The position numbers and the translations under genes are program-made. Source: an uncultured Ignavibacteria bacterium (lineage in GTDB: Bacteria; Bacteroidota; Ignavibacteria; Tepidaquicellales; Tepidaquicellaceae). Taken from it: a stretch of 24,817 bases of DNA. Shown piece after piece: positions 14,315 to 22,084 of this stretch. Location: positions 1 to 24,817 of the forward strand of contig CALEVL010000253.1 of the NCBI GenBank assembly GCA_937924675.1, given 5' to 3'. Every line of letters begins with the position of its first letter. Position 1 is the first letter of the stretch. Under the pieces are notes generated by a model. That model ran no database searches, was not told where the DNA came from, and was given only the letters and a program-made list of their open reading frames with translations.

Positions 14315-15907
14315 TTAAGGATCAATCCTGTATTTCAAATTTCCGAAGATGAGGGCATGTGTAACATCAGAACTTCTGACTTTAACAGTTGTGCGAGGAG
14401 GAACTATCTGCTCCGGATCGGTATAAAGTTTATACTCAAAAATTATCTTCCCCATTCTCTTCAGCTTCTGTATCTGGACACTGTCAATTTCTGTGGTGAA
14501 AATTGTTTCTCTTGGATTAACTGTGTATCCTTCCATGCCGACACTTGCAGCTCCAATTGTTACTGAAGAATCGGAAGTGTTTCCCACAAGAAACGTAAGC
14601 GGCAGCAATGCATTGTAAGAAGAATCATACAAAATTGCTTTGATGACTCCTTTAAGTGGAAGACCGTTGATCCCGCGAAGGTTCAGCTTCATCCTGCTTA
14701 TCTTATCCATTTCGTCTCTCAGGTCAGCATCATCTATGCCAACATCCGAAGTATCCGCAAACAAAATTGGCTTTGTGATGCTCACATCAAGTGGTACTTG
14801 AATTTCAAATCTTATTGTAAGACTGTCTGTATATCCGAGATGACCTTCTTCATAAGAGAGATTAATATAGTCAGTTCTCTCGAGTACAATCTTCTTCGGA
14901 ATATTGTTTATGAATTCAAGAATATTGCTGTTGTCCTGATTTATCGGGAAAGCAAGCGAGTCATGTGACTGCGGTAGTTTCAGTGAAAACACAGTATCAA
15001 TCGGGTCACCGGGGTTTCCGTATTTCAGATACTTGAGTCTCACTCTACTCCCATTCTTATTCTCACCTACAAGTGAAACATCAGAAAAGTCAACCTGGTA
15101 ATTTGAAGAATATCTTCTAAGCACAAGAAAATTTGTGTTGGGAGTTATGGATGCAAAATTCACTGAACCTTCAGGAACGTCAGAACCAAACGGATCGAGA
15201 ACTTCATCATAATTTCTGTCTGTTCCAAGCGGTCTCATTCTGCCGACAAGTGATCGGATAGAATATTCCGATAGTTCATAGGTGAAATCAACAAGCACGG
15301 GTTCAGCAGATTCAAAACTCATTTTCAGTTTCAGATTATTGTCCGGATTATCATTCTTCAGGAAATATCCGGACAGATCCAAAGCCACCGGAATTTGCTG
15401 GCCGGCTGCAACCTGTTCGGAAAATCTGACTGTGTCTCCGCTATCATTATGAAAGAGATTTTTTACAACTGCTCTGACATTGTAGTTGCCGGAAGTATTG
15501 TTGTTGAATGTAAACTTCAGAATGCCGTTCAGAAAATCTGCTCTTTGAACATATGTTGAATCATCGAAAACGAGAGTCGTATCAAGCGTAAAGACACTTG
15601 GAGCCTCAACTTTCGTAACGGATATGCCGTCAAACTTAATGTCATCTCCAAATTCTCTCTTGTAGCTTGAACTTCCGTAAATGAAAACGGTATTGCCGCC
15701 CAGAGTATCAATGCCAATGTTACTGCTTCGTTCAATAATATCAAAGATGTCGTATTGATCATTGGATATCGGAAGGTTCATGCCTAAATCCCATGAAGGG
15801 AGATTCGGTTCATTTATCTGGCATCCATGAATTTGGATGAAGAACAACAGAAGAAAAGAAGAAGCGGCTATAGCCGAAACCTTTTTTGAATATGAAAAGG
15901 AACTCAA
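14315..15907 (-). CDS. Envelope lipoprotein, beta-rich, unknown function (TTG start)
   Basis: The 530-residue product starts with a positively charged and hydrophobic segment (residues 8-25) ending in IQIHGC, so Cys29 is the likely lipidated residue. The mature chain is rich in beta-strand patterns and in Asp/Ser (for example DIIERSSNIGIDTLGG; PILFADTSDVGIDDADLRDE) and has no catalytic motif I can name. The frame has no ATG ahead of the lipobox; the start is TTG at 15907, and the next upstream in-frame stop is close, so TTG (or a rarer upstream codon) must be used. No Shine-Dalgarno site is seen. Its position before a DUF5723-type barrel suggests that both act at the outer membrane, perhaps together; that is inference. 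Coding status is sure. Confidence 0.8.
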   Translation of the reverse strand: MSSFSYSKKVSAIAASSFLLLFFIQIHGCQINEPNLPSWDLGMNLPISNDQYDIFDIIERSSNIGIDTLGGNTVFIYGSSSYKREFGDDIKFDGISVTKVEAPSVFTLDTTLVFDDSTYVQRADFLNGILKFTFNNNTSGNYNVRAVVKNLFHNDSGDTVRFSEQVAAGQQIPVALDLSGYFLKNDNPDNNLKLKMSFESAEPVLVDFTYELSEYSIRSLVGRMRPLGTDRNYDEVLDPFGSDVPEGSVNFASITPNTNFLVLRRYSSNYQVDFSDVSLVGENKNGSRVRLKYLKYGNPGDPIDTVFSLKLPQSHDSLAFPINQDNSNILEFINNIPKKIVLERTDYINLSYEEGHLGYTDSLTIRFEIQVPLDVSITKPILFADTSDVGIDDADLRDEMDKISRMKLNLRGINGLPLKGVIKAILYDSSYNALLPLTFLVGNTSDSSVTIGAASVGMEGYTVNPRETIFTTEIDSVQIQKLKRMGKIIFEYKLYTDPEQIVPPRTTVKVRSSDVTHALIFGNLKYRIDP

Positions 15908-16139
15908 ATTGAATTGTTCAGAATTATTTCTTGAAAACGTTTAATGCAAATTAATCAAATTGAATCAAAGAATACAGTTTGCGCTGGTTCATAATTGTGC
16001 TATTCTTATGTTTCAAGATTCTTTGTGAAGGGTCGGTTTGGTGTAAATTCGCAAGTAACCGATGCTGTGCGGAATTCGCTAATCTTAAATTTTTAGTCGC
16101 AAGTAAAGCAAAGAAAAAGTCACTTAATTTCTGAATTTA

Positions 16140-16688
16140 TCAACTCTTCCATTTGATTGAACAACCCATAGAAGGAACCTGCTGAAAATCAATTTCCCTG
16201 CCATCAATTATGAGAGTGATGGCTCTTTCGAGATCTTTGGAAGTTACGGCAGATTCATCTTTCCAGTTATCGTCAAGTCTGCCGCGGTATCTCAGTTTTC
16301 TTTCCTTATCATAAACATATATATCAGGAGTGCAGACTGCCTCATAAGCTTTTGCAACGGCCTGAGATTCATCATACAGATACGGAAATTTTATTCCGCG
16401 TTCAATTGCAAAGAGTTTCATATTGTCAAACGAGTCTTCCGGATATGTCTCTGCATCATTCGGATTTATTCCTATAAACTGCACTCCTTCCTCATAGAAC
16501 TTTTCATACAACTCATTCAATCTTGAAACAACTGCTTTTACATAAGGGCAATGATTGCATTTGAAAATAATGACCAGCACATTTTTGTCATCAAAATCTG
16601 AGGGCGAGTAGTATTTTCCATCCGTTGCCGGAAGATTAAAATCTATGATCTTACTTCTTAAATTATCTGCAGAACTTTGGACTGCCAT
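16140..16688 (-). CDS. Thioredoxin-fold protein of the AhpC/TSA-like CNHC family
   Basis: The 182-residue protein is a thioredoxin-fold member like those annotated 'thioredoxin family protein' or 'redoxin': DFNLPATDGKYYSPSDF (16-32), then FKCNHCPYV (42-50) with Cys44 and Cys47 as a CxxC pair, FIGINPNDAETYPEDSF (71-87), CTPDIYVYD (119-127) and the family's end motif PSMGCSIKWK (172-181). Cys119 and Cys176 are further conserved-looking cysteines. No signal peptide, so it should act in the cytoplasm; reducing or peroxidase activity is expected from the family but the substrate is unknown. The start lies 3 bases after the stop codon of the acidic-headed 16692-17312 gene, so the two are most likely one transcript. 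Confidence 0.88.
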   Translation of the reverse strand: MAVQSSADNLRSKIIDFNLPATDGKYYSPSDFDDKNVLVIIFKCNHCPYVKAVVSRLNELYEKFYEEGVQFIGINPNDAETYPEDSFDNMKLFAIERGIKFPYLYDESQAVAKAYEAVCTPDIYVYDKERKLRYRGRLDDNWKDESAVTSKDLERAITLIIDGREIDFQQVPSMGCSIKWKS

Positions 16689-16691
16689 AAT

Positions 16692-17312
16692 TCAGAAACT
16701 CTCCTCATCTTCATCTTCATCCATTTCAGGATGGTAATCTTCGTAAATGAAACTAATGTGGCTCTTGGATCCTTTTTCCACTGCCTCATTGAAAATTTCA
16801 GCAGTTATGAATCTGTACTTTTCCTTTTCAGGATAATCATGATGAAAGTGCACTATTATATTGTGCTCATCAAGCAGAACAATTATTTTTTTAAGTTCCT
16901 CACGGACCTGTTGCGGATCCAATTTGCTGCAATCAGCTATGACCGGTCTGCCTATCTTATCATAGATGTTGATGATCTTTGATTTTGAGTGTTCCTTCTT
17001 GAACTTCTCAACCTCCTGTATAAACTCATCATCGTCTTCTACATCAGAATTGCCGTGCATCTCATCTGTGAGACGAACCACAAGTTCATCCTCGTCTAAA
17101 GGCGGTTTTGCAACTACAGGATCTTCCTCAAGATCATCATCTTCCAATTCTTCACCCTCATTATCCAATGCCTCAAGATATTCATCAGCTATTTCAGAAT
17201 CTGAAAGATCCTGTTTCTTGAGTGTATCTTTCTTTGTATCGTGAGCTTGGCCGGACTTACCGGGTTTCACGAATTGTTTCGACTTTTTGTTTTGTGCTTT
17301 CTTGCTTTGCAT
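16692..17312 (-). CDS. Acidic-headed protein with conserved-looking alpha/beta C-terminal domain
   Basis: The 206-residue product has a lysine-rich N-terminal tail (1-33), a very acidic, probably disordered middle (about 40-100, with runs such as EELEDDDLEED) and a folded C-terminal part (about 112-195): IYDKIGRPVIADCSKLD, then VREELKKIIVLLDEHNIIVHF, YRFITAEIF and ISFIYEDYHPE. Uncharacterised Bacteroidota proteins with the same IGRP / YRFITEE / FIYEEFHP pattern exist as I recall, but I know of no assigned function. A last acidic tail (DEDEDEE) closes the protein. It has its own predicted promoter (17385-17413) and shares a 3-base gap with the thioredoxin-like gene downstream, so a redox-linked role is possible but unproven. 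Confidence 0.75.
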   Translation of the reverse strand: MQSKKAQNKKSKQFVKPGKSGQAHDTKKDTLKKQDLSDSEIADEYLEALDNEGEELEDDDLEEDPVVAKPPLDEDELVVRLTDEMHGNSDVEDDDEFIQEVEKFKKEHSKSKIINIYDKIGRPVIADCSKLDPQQVREELKKIIVLLDEHNIIVHFHHDYPEKEKYRFITAEIFNEAVEKGSKSHISFIYEDYHPEMDEDEDEESF

Positions 17313-17384
17313 TTTTTGTGAATATCAGGCTGAATAAATTTCCATCCGCCTGAGTCAGAAAATTTTTGGGAATGTTCTTTCGTT

Positions 17385-17413
17385 CAAATTACAATAAATA
17401 GATTAATATGCAA
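17385..17413 (-). promoter_or_regulatory. Predicted promoter of the 17312 gene
   Basis: On the minus strand TTG (17413-17411), 19 bases, then TAATTTG (17391-17385), near to the Bacteroidota form TAnnTTTG with one base fewer. It would give a leader of about 65 bases. The same one-base-short box is seen before the 3440 gene. Confidence 0.35.
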
Positions 17414-17490
17414 TAATCTTTTTTTGTAATTCTTGATAATTGACCTGGTTTGCAAGTCAAATCTCGTAAGATTATTTCCAAATAGACAAT

Positions 17491-18276
17491 TCAAAAATAT
17501 CTGATGTAAAGGTAAACAAACGGAACTACAAACAAGAGGCTGTCAAATCTATCAAGCACACCTCCATGCCCCGGGATAATATTTGATGAATCCTTCACAT
17601 CACAGTATCTCTTTAACATCGATTCAAACAGATCTCCAGCTTGTGAGATCAAACCGATAAGTATTCCAAGTATTATTGAATCTGACAACGAAATATTTTG
17701 TGGAAAGAGGAAATGAAATGCCATAGAAACAACTGTAGTAAATATTAATCCGATCAAAGAACCTTCCACTGTCTTCTTTGGACTTACCGGCGATAGGGCT
17801 GTCTTTCCAAATAACCTTCCGCCAAAATATGCAAATGTATCACAGCTCCAGATCAGGATGAAAACATACAGAGCTATATTTATGACGGGATGGTTTGCCA
17901 GATGGTTAAGCATGGCCATTGGTAAACCGACATAGACCAGTCCCAGAAGATCTGTTGCAACATTCATCGGATCTCTGTTCTCACTTCTGAAAATCTCAGC
18001 AACTGCTGAGAAAACAAATGCAAGGAAAAGAACTCCAAGGAAATAATCCGGCTCAAAATAGTAGAACAAAAGAATCGATACTGCTGAAAAGAGCATCATT
18101 GGAATTCGCCTGGGTTTGTAGCTCCTTTGCATGAACATCCCATAAAATTCAAAGAGGGCGAGTGATGACAGCAGGATCGTAAAACCCAAAAAGACATTCC
18201 CTCCTGTAATAATGACCGCCAAAAGAATTGGAATCCCGACTACTCCTGCAATTATTCTTTTTGTGAGATTGCTCAT
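17491..18276 (-). CDS. cdsA: Phosphatidate cytidylyltransferase
   Basis: The enzyme makes CDP-diacylglycerol from phosphatidic acid and CTP, the branch point of phospholipid synthesis, in the inner membrane. The 261-residue length is normal for CdsA. About eight hydrophobic segments are seen. The family signature S-x-x-K-R-x4-K-D-x-S-x2-[IL]-P-G-H-G-G-x-x-D-R-x-D is intact at 219-245 (for example VKDSSNIIPGHGGVLDRFD at 227-245), and WSCDTFAYFGGRLFGK (143-158) and SPKKTVEGS (165-173) are also typical. ATG at 18276 overlaps the stop codon of the CPBP gene in an ATGA junction, so translation is probably coupled. The pairing of cdsA with a CPBP protease is common in Bacteroidota as I recall. A weak hairpin (17460-17473) follows the stop codon. 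Confidence 0.95.
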   Translation of the reverse strand: MSNLTKRIIAGVVGIPILLAVIITGGNVFLGFTILLSSLALFEFYGMFMQRSYKPRRIPMMLFSAVSILLFYYFEPDYFLGVLFLAFVFSAVAEIFRSENRDPMNVATDLLGLVYVGLPMAMLNHLANHPVINIALYVFILIWSCDTFAYFGGRLFGKTALSPVSPKKTVEGSLIGLIFTTVVSMAFHFLFPQNISLSDSIILGILIGLISQAGDLFESMLKRYCDVKDSSNIIPGHGGVLDRFDSLLFVVPFVYLYIRYF

Positions 18277-19211
18277 TGAACGGGATTAAGATCAGTTGAT
18301 TGCCTGATGCCGGAAAATCTTTTGATGATCTTAAGCAGTATCAGAAACAAAACAAGAGATGCAATTCCAGCAAGAGCAAATTCCAGCTTCTCGCTTCCTT
18401 GCAGTGATTCTGTGCCGAATGACTCTGTTCCGTATATGTAAACTGCAGCTGCGGAAATGAAGTTATTAAGAAAATGACATGCGATTGCTGTGTAAATACT
18501 TCCGCTATGATAAGTAACAAAAGTAAGATAGACCCCAAGAACTATCAGAGGTATGAGATTGAACGGGTGAAAATGAAAGAGCGCAAAAATGAGGCCGCTG
18601 AGAAAGATTGCTCTTGCAGCGGAGACGACTTTCTCAAAGTTGAAAAAGACAAGTCCCCGGAACAAAAACTCTTCACTGATCGCCGGAGTAACGGCTATCA
18701 CAAACAGAACTATTATGAACTCAAATATTGATGATGCCTTAACGAGACTCAATGTTGTTTCTTCAAGTGAATCGAAAAGATCTTTCATTGATTTAATTAC
18801 ATCTCCGCCAGGGATTGAGAAGATCAGTTCGTTTTGAAAATAAACAAATGACTGCAGGAACGGTTGAACCAGGAGAATTCCAAGCAAAGAAAGCAGAAAC
18901 ACTCCCATGTTCGGAGTATTAAGGCGAAAAGCTTCCTTAGCCGAATCTCCCTTCAGCATGACAAGTATAACTGCCGGAACCATTATGAACATGAACTGGC
19001 CAAACGAAAGTATAAGTCTGATGAGATTTATGTTACTGCTCTCCGAGGTTATACTTTCTTCTCCCATAACCATATAGGCAATGCTTCCGCCTACAATCTG
19101 ATACAGAAAAAAGACTACTGCAAGGGATAGGAATATGAAACCAATCGGCGTGAGTCCGGAAAGCGGCGCTTTCTTTCTTTCTTCCTGAAATTCCGTGTTG
19201 TTGAAATCCAA
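18273..19211 (-). CDS. CPBP-family intramembrane metalloprotease (TTG start)
   Basis: The 312-residue membrane protein has about eight hydrophobic segments and the CPBP (Abi, CAAX protease and bacteriocin-processing) motifs: EEFLFR with Glu180, Glu181 and Arg185; FALFH with His213; and HFLNN with His246 and Asn250. These are the residues expected to bind the metal and activate water. Targets are unknown. The first in-frame ATG (residue 47) would remove the first membrane segment, and a TAA lies close upstream, so the start is TTG at 19211, giving MDFNNTEFQEER. The stop codon overlaps the cdsA start by 4 bases. The intergenic stretch upstream (19212-19559) contains heptad repeats; no convincing promoter was found. 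Confidence 0.9.
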   Translation of the reverse strand: MDFNNTEFQEERKKAPLSGLTPIGFIFLSLAVVFFLYQIVGGSIAYMVMGEESITSESSNINLIRLILSFGQFMFIMVPAVILVMLKGDSAKEAFRLNTPNMGVFLLSLLGILLVQPFLQSFVYFQNELIFSIPGGDVIKSMKDLFDSLEETTLSLVKASSIFEFIIVLFVIAVTPAISEEFLFRGLVFFNFEKVVSAARAIFLSGLIFALFHFHPFNLIPLIVLGVYLTFVTYHSGSIYTAIACHFLNNFISAAAVYIYGTESFGTESLQGSEKLEFALAGIASLVLFLILLKIIKRFSGIRQSTDLNPVQ

Positions 19212-19282
19212 TTTAATGAGAAGTTATACTTTTTGAATTAATATTGGCAAATTTGACTTGTGATTAAAGGCAATGATTATGA

Positions 19283-19352
19283 GAATTAAGAATTAGGAAT
19301 TGAGAATTGAGAATTGAGAATTGAGAATTGAGAATTGAGAATTGGGAATTTT
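19283..19352 (+). repeat. Tandem GAATTNN heptad array
   Basis: Nine heptads follow without a gap: GAATTAA (19283), GAATTAG (19290), six exact GAATTGA (19297-19338) and GAATTGG (19339-19345); a tenth, GAATTTT (19346-19352), closes the array. It lies between the divergent CPBP and KefF-like genes. The rest of this intergenic stretch (19353-19491) shows no credible gene. Confidence 0.9.
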
Positions 19353-19491
19353 TTCTTTGTGTGCCAAAATAAAAACTGCTTGTCCAGCTTTTGCTTGTGA
19401 GGAGTCCATCGCGTCAGTTTTTGATTGAAATGCGAATATTTCCTTCTCGTGCTCGGCTCTGCGAATACATTTGACTTATATGGATACGAAT

Positions 19492-19553
19492 TTTGATTCG
19501 GAGTCATGGAAAAGCTTTTCTGAATGAACTATATTGCTGAAAACCGAATCAAA
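19492..19553. promoter_or_regulatory. Possible operator: inverted repeat ahead of the kefF-like gene
   Basis: TTTGATTCGG (19492-19501) and CCGAATCAAA (19544-19553) are exact 10-bp inverted repeats 42 bases apart, and the 12-bp palindrome GAAAAGCTTTTC (19509-19520) sits between them. The right arm ends six bases before the preferred start codon at 19560. It could be a regulator site or an mRNA structure; unproven. Confidence 0.35.
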
Positions 19554-19559
19554 GAGTGC

Positions 19560-20165
19560 ATGCCTAACAAAATACTGGTAATCTTTGCTCATCCTCTGCT
19601 TGAGAGATCACGGATCAACCGCAGCATTATAAGAAAGTATCAGGGACATGCAAATGTTAAATTTCATGATCTGTATGAACTTTATCCTGACTTCAACATA
19701 GACATAGAATTTGAAAAGGAAAGTGTGAGTGACAACGATATCCTGATTCTGCATCATCCGTTTTACTGGTATAGTTGTCCTCCGTTACTCAAGCAATGGC
19801 TGGATATGGTTCTCGAAGTGGGTTGGGCTTACGGCCCGGACGGCAATGCGCTGGAGGGTAAAACCATGATGCAGGTCATTACCTCAGGCGGACCGAAGCT
19901 TGCATATTCTCATGAAGGCGGAAATAAATTTACGATCAGGGAATTCCTTCGACCGTTTGAGCAAACTGCCGCTCTCTGCAAAATGAAATATCTTCCGCCG
20001 TTTGTGATTCATGGAACACACAGAATAAGCAACATTGATTTGGCAGACCATGCAAACCAATTGGCAGGACTGATCGGATATCTCTCATTAAAAGATCTTA
20101 ATGATGCTGATCTTTCCGATTACCAATATTTTAATGATTTCTTGATTGAAAGGAGACCGGTATGA
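19560..20165 (+). CDS. KefF/KefG-like NAD(P)H oxidoreductase, partner of the K+ efflux protein
   Basis: From ATG 19560 the product has 201 residues (MPNKILVIFAHP), a flavodoxin-fold quinone-reductase-like protein of the KefF/KefG group; an in-frame ATG at 19524 would add 12 unlikely residues ahead of the first strand. Typical are IFAHPLLERSRINR at the start (FMN site), HHPFYWYSCPPLLKQWLDMV (the quinone-reductase loop), AYGPDGNALEGK, TSGGPKLAY and LRPFEQTAALCKMKYLPPFV with HGTHRI. In E. coli such proteins bind to KefC or KefB and are needed for full efflux activity. The stop codon overlaps the start of the KefC-like gene (ATGA), which supports that pairing. An AAAGAG is the only purine run before the start, 3 bases upstream. 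Confidence 0.9.
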   Translation: MPNKILVIFAHPLLERSRINRSIIRKYQGHANVKFHDLYELYPDFNIDIEFEKESVSDNDILILHHPFYWYSCPPLLKQWLDMVLEVGWAYGPDGNALEGKTMMQVITSGGPKLAYSHEGGNKFTIREFLRPFEQTAALCKMKYLPPFVIHGTHRISNIDLADHANQLAGLIGYLSLKDLNDADLSDYQYFNDFLIERRPV

Positions 20166-22036
20166 GCAGTGATTTTCTTGTGCGGGCAATTGTATTCATC
20201 GGAGCCGCAATTGTATTCGTTCCAATTGCCAGGAAATTCGGATTGAGTTCTGTACTCGGATATCTGTTTGCAGGAATTGTAATAGGTCCTTATGTGCTCG
20301 GACTTGTAGGCGGAGAGGGCTCGGATATTATGCATGCGGCAGAGTTTGGAGTTGTGATGATGTTGTTCCTTATCGGACTCGAACTTGATCCCAATAAATT
20401 CTGGGAAATGCGGAAGGCAATTACAGGGATGGGTGCCTTGCAGATGATTGGCACAAGCATTTTGCTGTTCACCGTGTTTTCATTTGCCGGACTTAACTGG
20501 CAAACATCTCTTGCAATTGCTCTTGCATTTGCAATGTCATCAACAGCCATAGTCCTTCAGACTCTGAAAGAAAAACATTTGATTCATACCTCTGCGGGAG
20601 AATCATCATTCTCTGTACTGCTGTTTCAGGACATTGCCGTAATTCCGATTCTTGCTTTCCTTCCGCTGCTCGAAACGCAAGGAACAAAATCTTCTGACAT
20701 TGCCGGTAATTCAATCATTGCCGGACAACCTGCTTTTGTTCAGATTATCATAATCATACTGGCAGTAATTCTGATCCTTCTCGCCGGGAGATATCTTGCA
20801 GTTCCGTTTCTGAGATTTATTTCCAGAACAGGACTGAGAGAATTGTTTACGGCATCTTCATTATTTATTGTGGTAGGTGTTGCTGCTTTGATGCAGCTTG
20901 TCGGACTTAGTTCAGCCCTTGGAACGTTTATTGCAGGCGTGGTATTGGCTAACAGCGAATTCAAGCATGAACTCGAAAGCGATATTGATCCTTTCAAGAG
21001 TCTCCTGCTTGGATTGTTCTTTGTAAGTGTTGGCGCAACGATCAATTTTGAACTCATTGCAAAAGAGCCGGTCTTCATAATTTCAATCTCATTGCTTGTG
21101 ATATTGCTGAAGTTCTCAGTTCTCTTCGGCATCGGTAAGTTCTTCAAACTCAGCAATGACCAGAATTTTCTATTCTCATTCGGTCTCTGTCAGGTAGGGG
21201 AATTTGCTTTCGTACTTCTATCATTCTCAAATCAGATCAATATCATTGATCAGGAACTCAATTCAAAACTCATGGCGATCGTGGCAATCACCATGACCAT
21301 TACTCCACTGCTCCTTCTTATTAACGAAAAATTCATTGATCCGATTTTTGGTACAAAAGAACTTGAGGAAGAGCAGCTCGCTGATGAAATTGAAATTAAG
21401 AGGAAAGTAATCATCGCCGGCTTCGGTCATTTCGGAAGTACGATAGGACGTCTTCTCCGCGCAAATAAGATTGAATCTACGATCCTTGATAATGACTCTG
21501 ACAGAGTAGAACTGCTTAGAAAGATGGGCTTCAAGGTTTACTACGGAGATGCAACACGCCTTGATCTTCTTAAAGCGGCGGGAGCAGATGAAGCATATCT
21601 TCTAATTGCAGCTATCGATTCACCGGAAGTAAATCTTGAACTTATGAAGACCGTCAAAAGAAATTTCCCTGATCTGAAAATTATGGCAAGGGCAAGGAAC
21701 CGTTACGATGCTTATGAATTGTTAGATCTTGGAGTAAGCCATATATACAGAGAGACATTGTACACAGCAGTAAATCTTGCCGTTGATGCACTTACACAAT
21801 TGGGTTTCAGAAAATATACGGCAAGAAGACAGGGGCTGAAGTTCATCAAGTTTGATGAACTTGCATTGAGAAAACTTGCAGACAGCAGACATAATCTTAA
21901 GGAGTACATTCTTAACGTAAGGGAAGAGATAGAAATGCAGGAGCAAATACTCCAAAACGATCTTCAGCTTAATATGGATACATCAGAATCTACCTGGGAT
22001 GGAACAAAGGTTGCCGAAGAACTTTCCAAGAGTTGA
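20162..22036 (+). CDS. KefB/KefC-type K+/H+ antiporter with RCK domain
   Basis: The 624-residue inner membrane protein is of the CPA2 family and of the same size as E. coli KefC (620). Residues 1-390 hold about 12 membrane segments with the family patterns LIGLELDP (70-77), MSSTAIVLQTL (125-135), LLFQDIAVIPIL (153-164) and GTFIAGVVLANSEF (254-267). Residues 412-535 form the RCK/TrkA-N domain, with the dinucleotide loop GFGHFG (420-425) and an acid (Asp443) after the second strand. A charged, partly helical tail (550-624) follows. In E. coli these systems release potassium and acidify the cytoplasm when electrophiles form glutathione adducts; whether glutathione is the ligand here is not known. 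AGGAG (20151-20155) is 6 bases before the ATG, and the gene overlaps the kefF-like stop codon by 4 bases. Confidence 0.92.
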   Translation: MSSDFLVRAIVFIGAAIVFVPIARKFGLSSVLGYLFAGIVIGPYVLGLVGGEGSDIMHAAEFGVVMMLFLIGLELDPNKFWEMRKAITGMGALQMIGTSILLFTVFSFAGLNWQTSLAIALAFAMSSTAIVLQTLKEKHLIHTSAGESSFSVLLFQDIAVIPILAFLPLLETQGTKSSDIAGNSIIAGQPAFVQIIIIILAVILILLAGRYLAVPFLRFISRTGLRELFTASSLFIVVGVAALMQLVGLSSALGTFIAGVVLANSEFKHELESDIDPFKSLLLGLFFVSVGATINFELIAKEPVFIISISLLVILLKFSVLFGIGKFFKLSNDQNFLFSFGLCQVGEFAFVLLSFSNQINIIDQELNSKLMAIVAITMTITPLLLLINEKFIDPIFGTKELEEEQLADEIEIKRKVIIAGFGHFGSTIGRLLRANKIESTILDNDSDRVELLRKMGFKVYYGDATRLDLLKAAGADEAYLLIAAIDSPEVNLELMKTVKRNFPDLKIMARARNRYDAYELLDLGVSHIYRETLYTAVNLAVDALTQLGFRKYTARRQGLKFIKFDELALRKLADSRHNLKEYILNVREEIEMQEQILQNDLQLNMDTSESTWDGTKVAEELSKS

Positions 22037-22084
22037 TTTTACAACTGCCTTTTATCCTCGCAAGTGAATTTTCAAAGAGCGCAT

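Noticed and set aside
16049..16106. Direct repeat TCGCAAGTAA, two copies 48 bases apart
   Set aside because: Only 10 bases, in an AT-rich gap, with no link to a promoter or start; chance is likely.
19286..19507. 73-codon minus-strand frame over the heptad array
   Set aside because: Its C-terminal third is only the translation of the repeat (ILNSQFS units), and no domain or ribosome binding site is seen.
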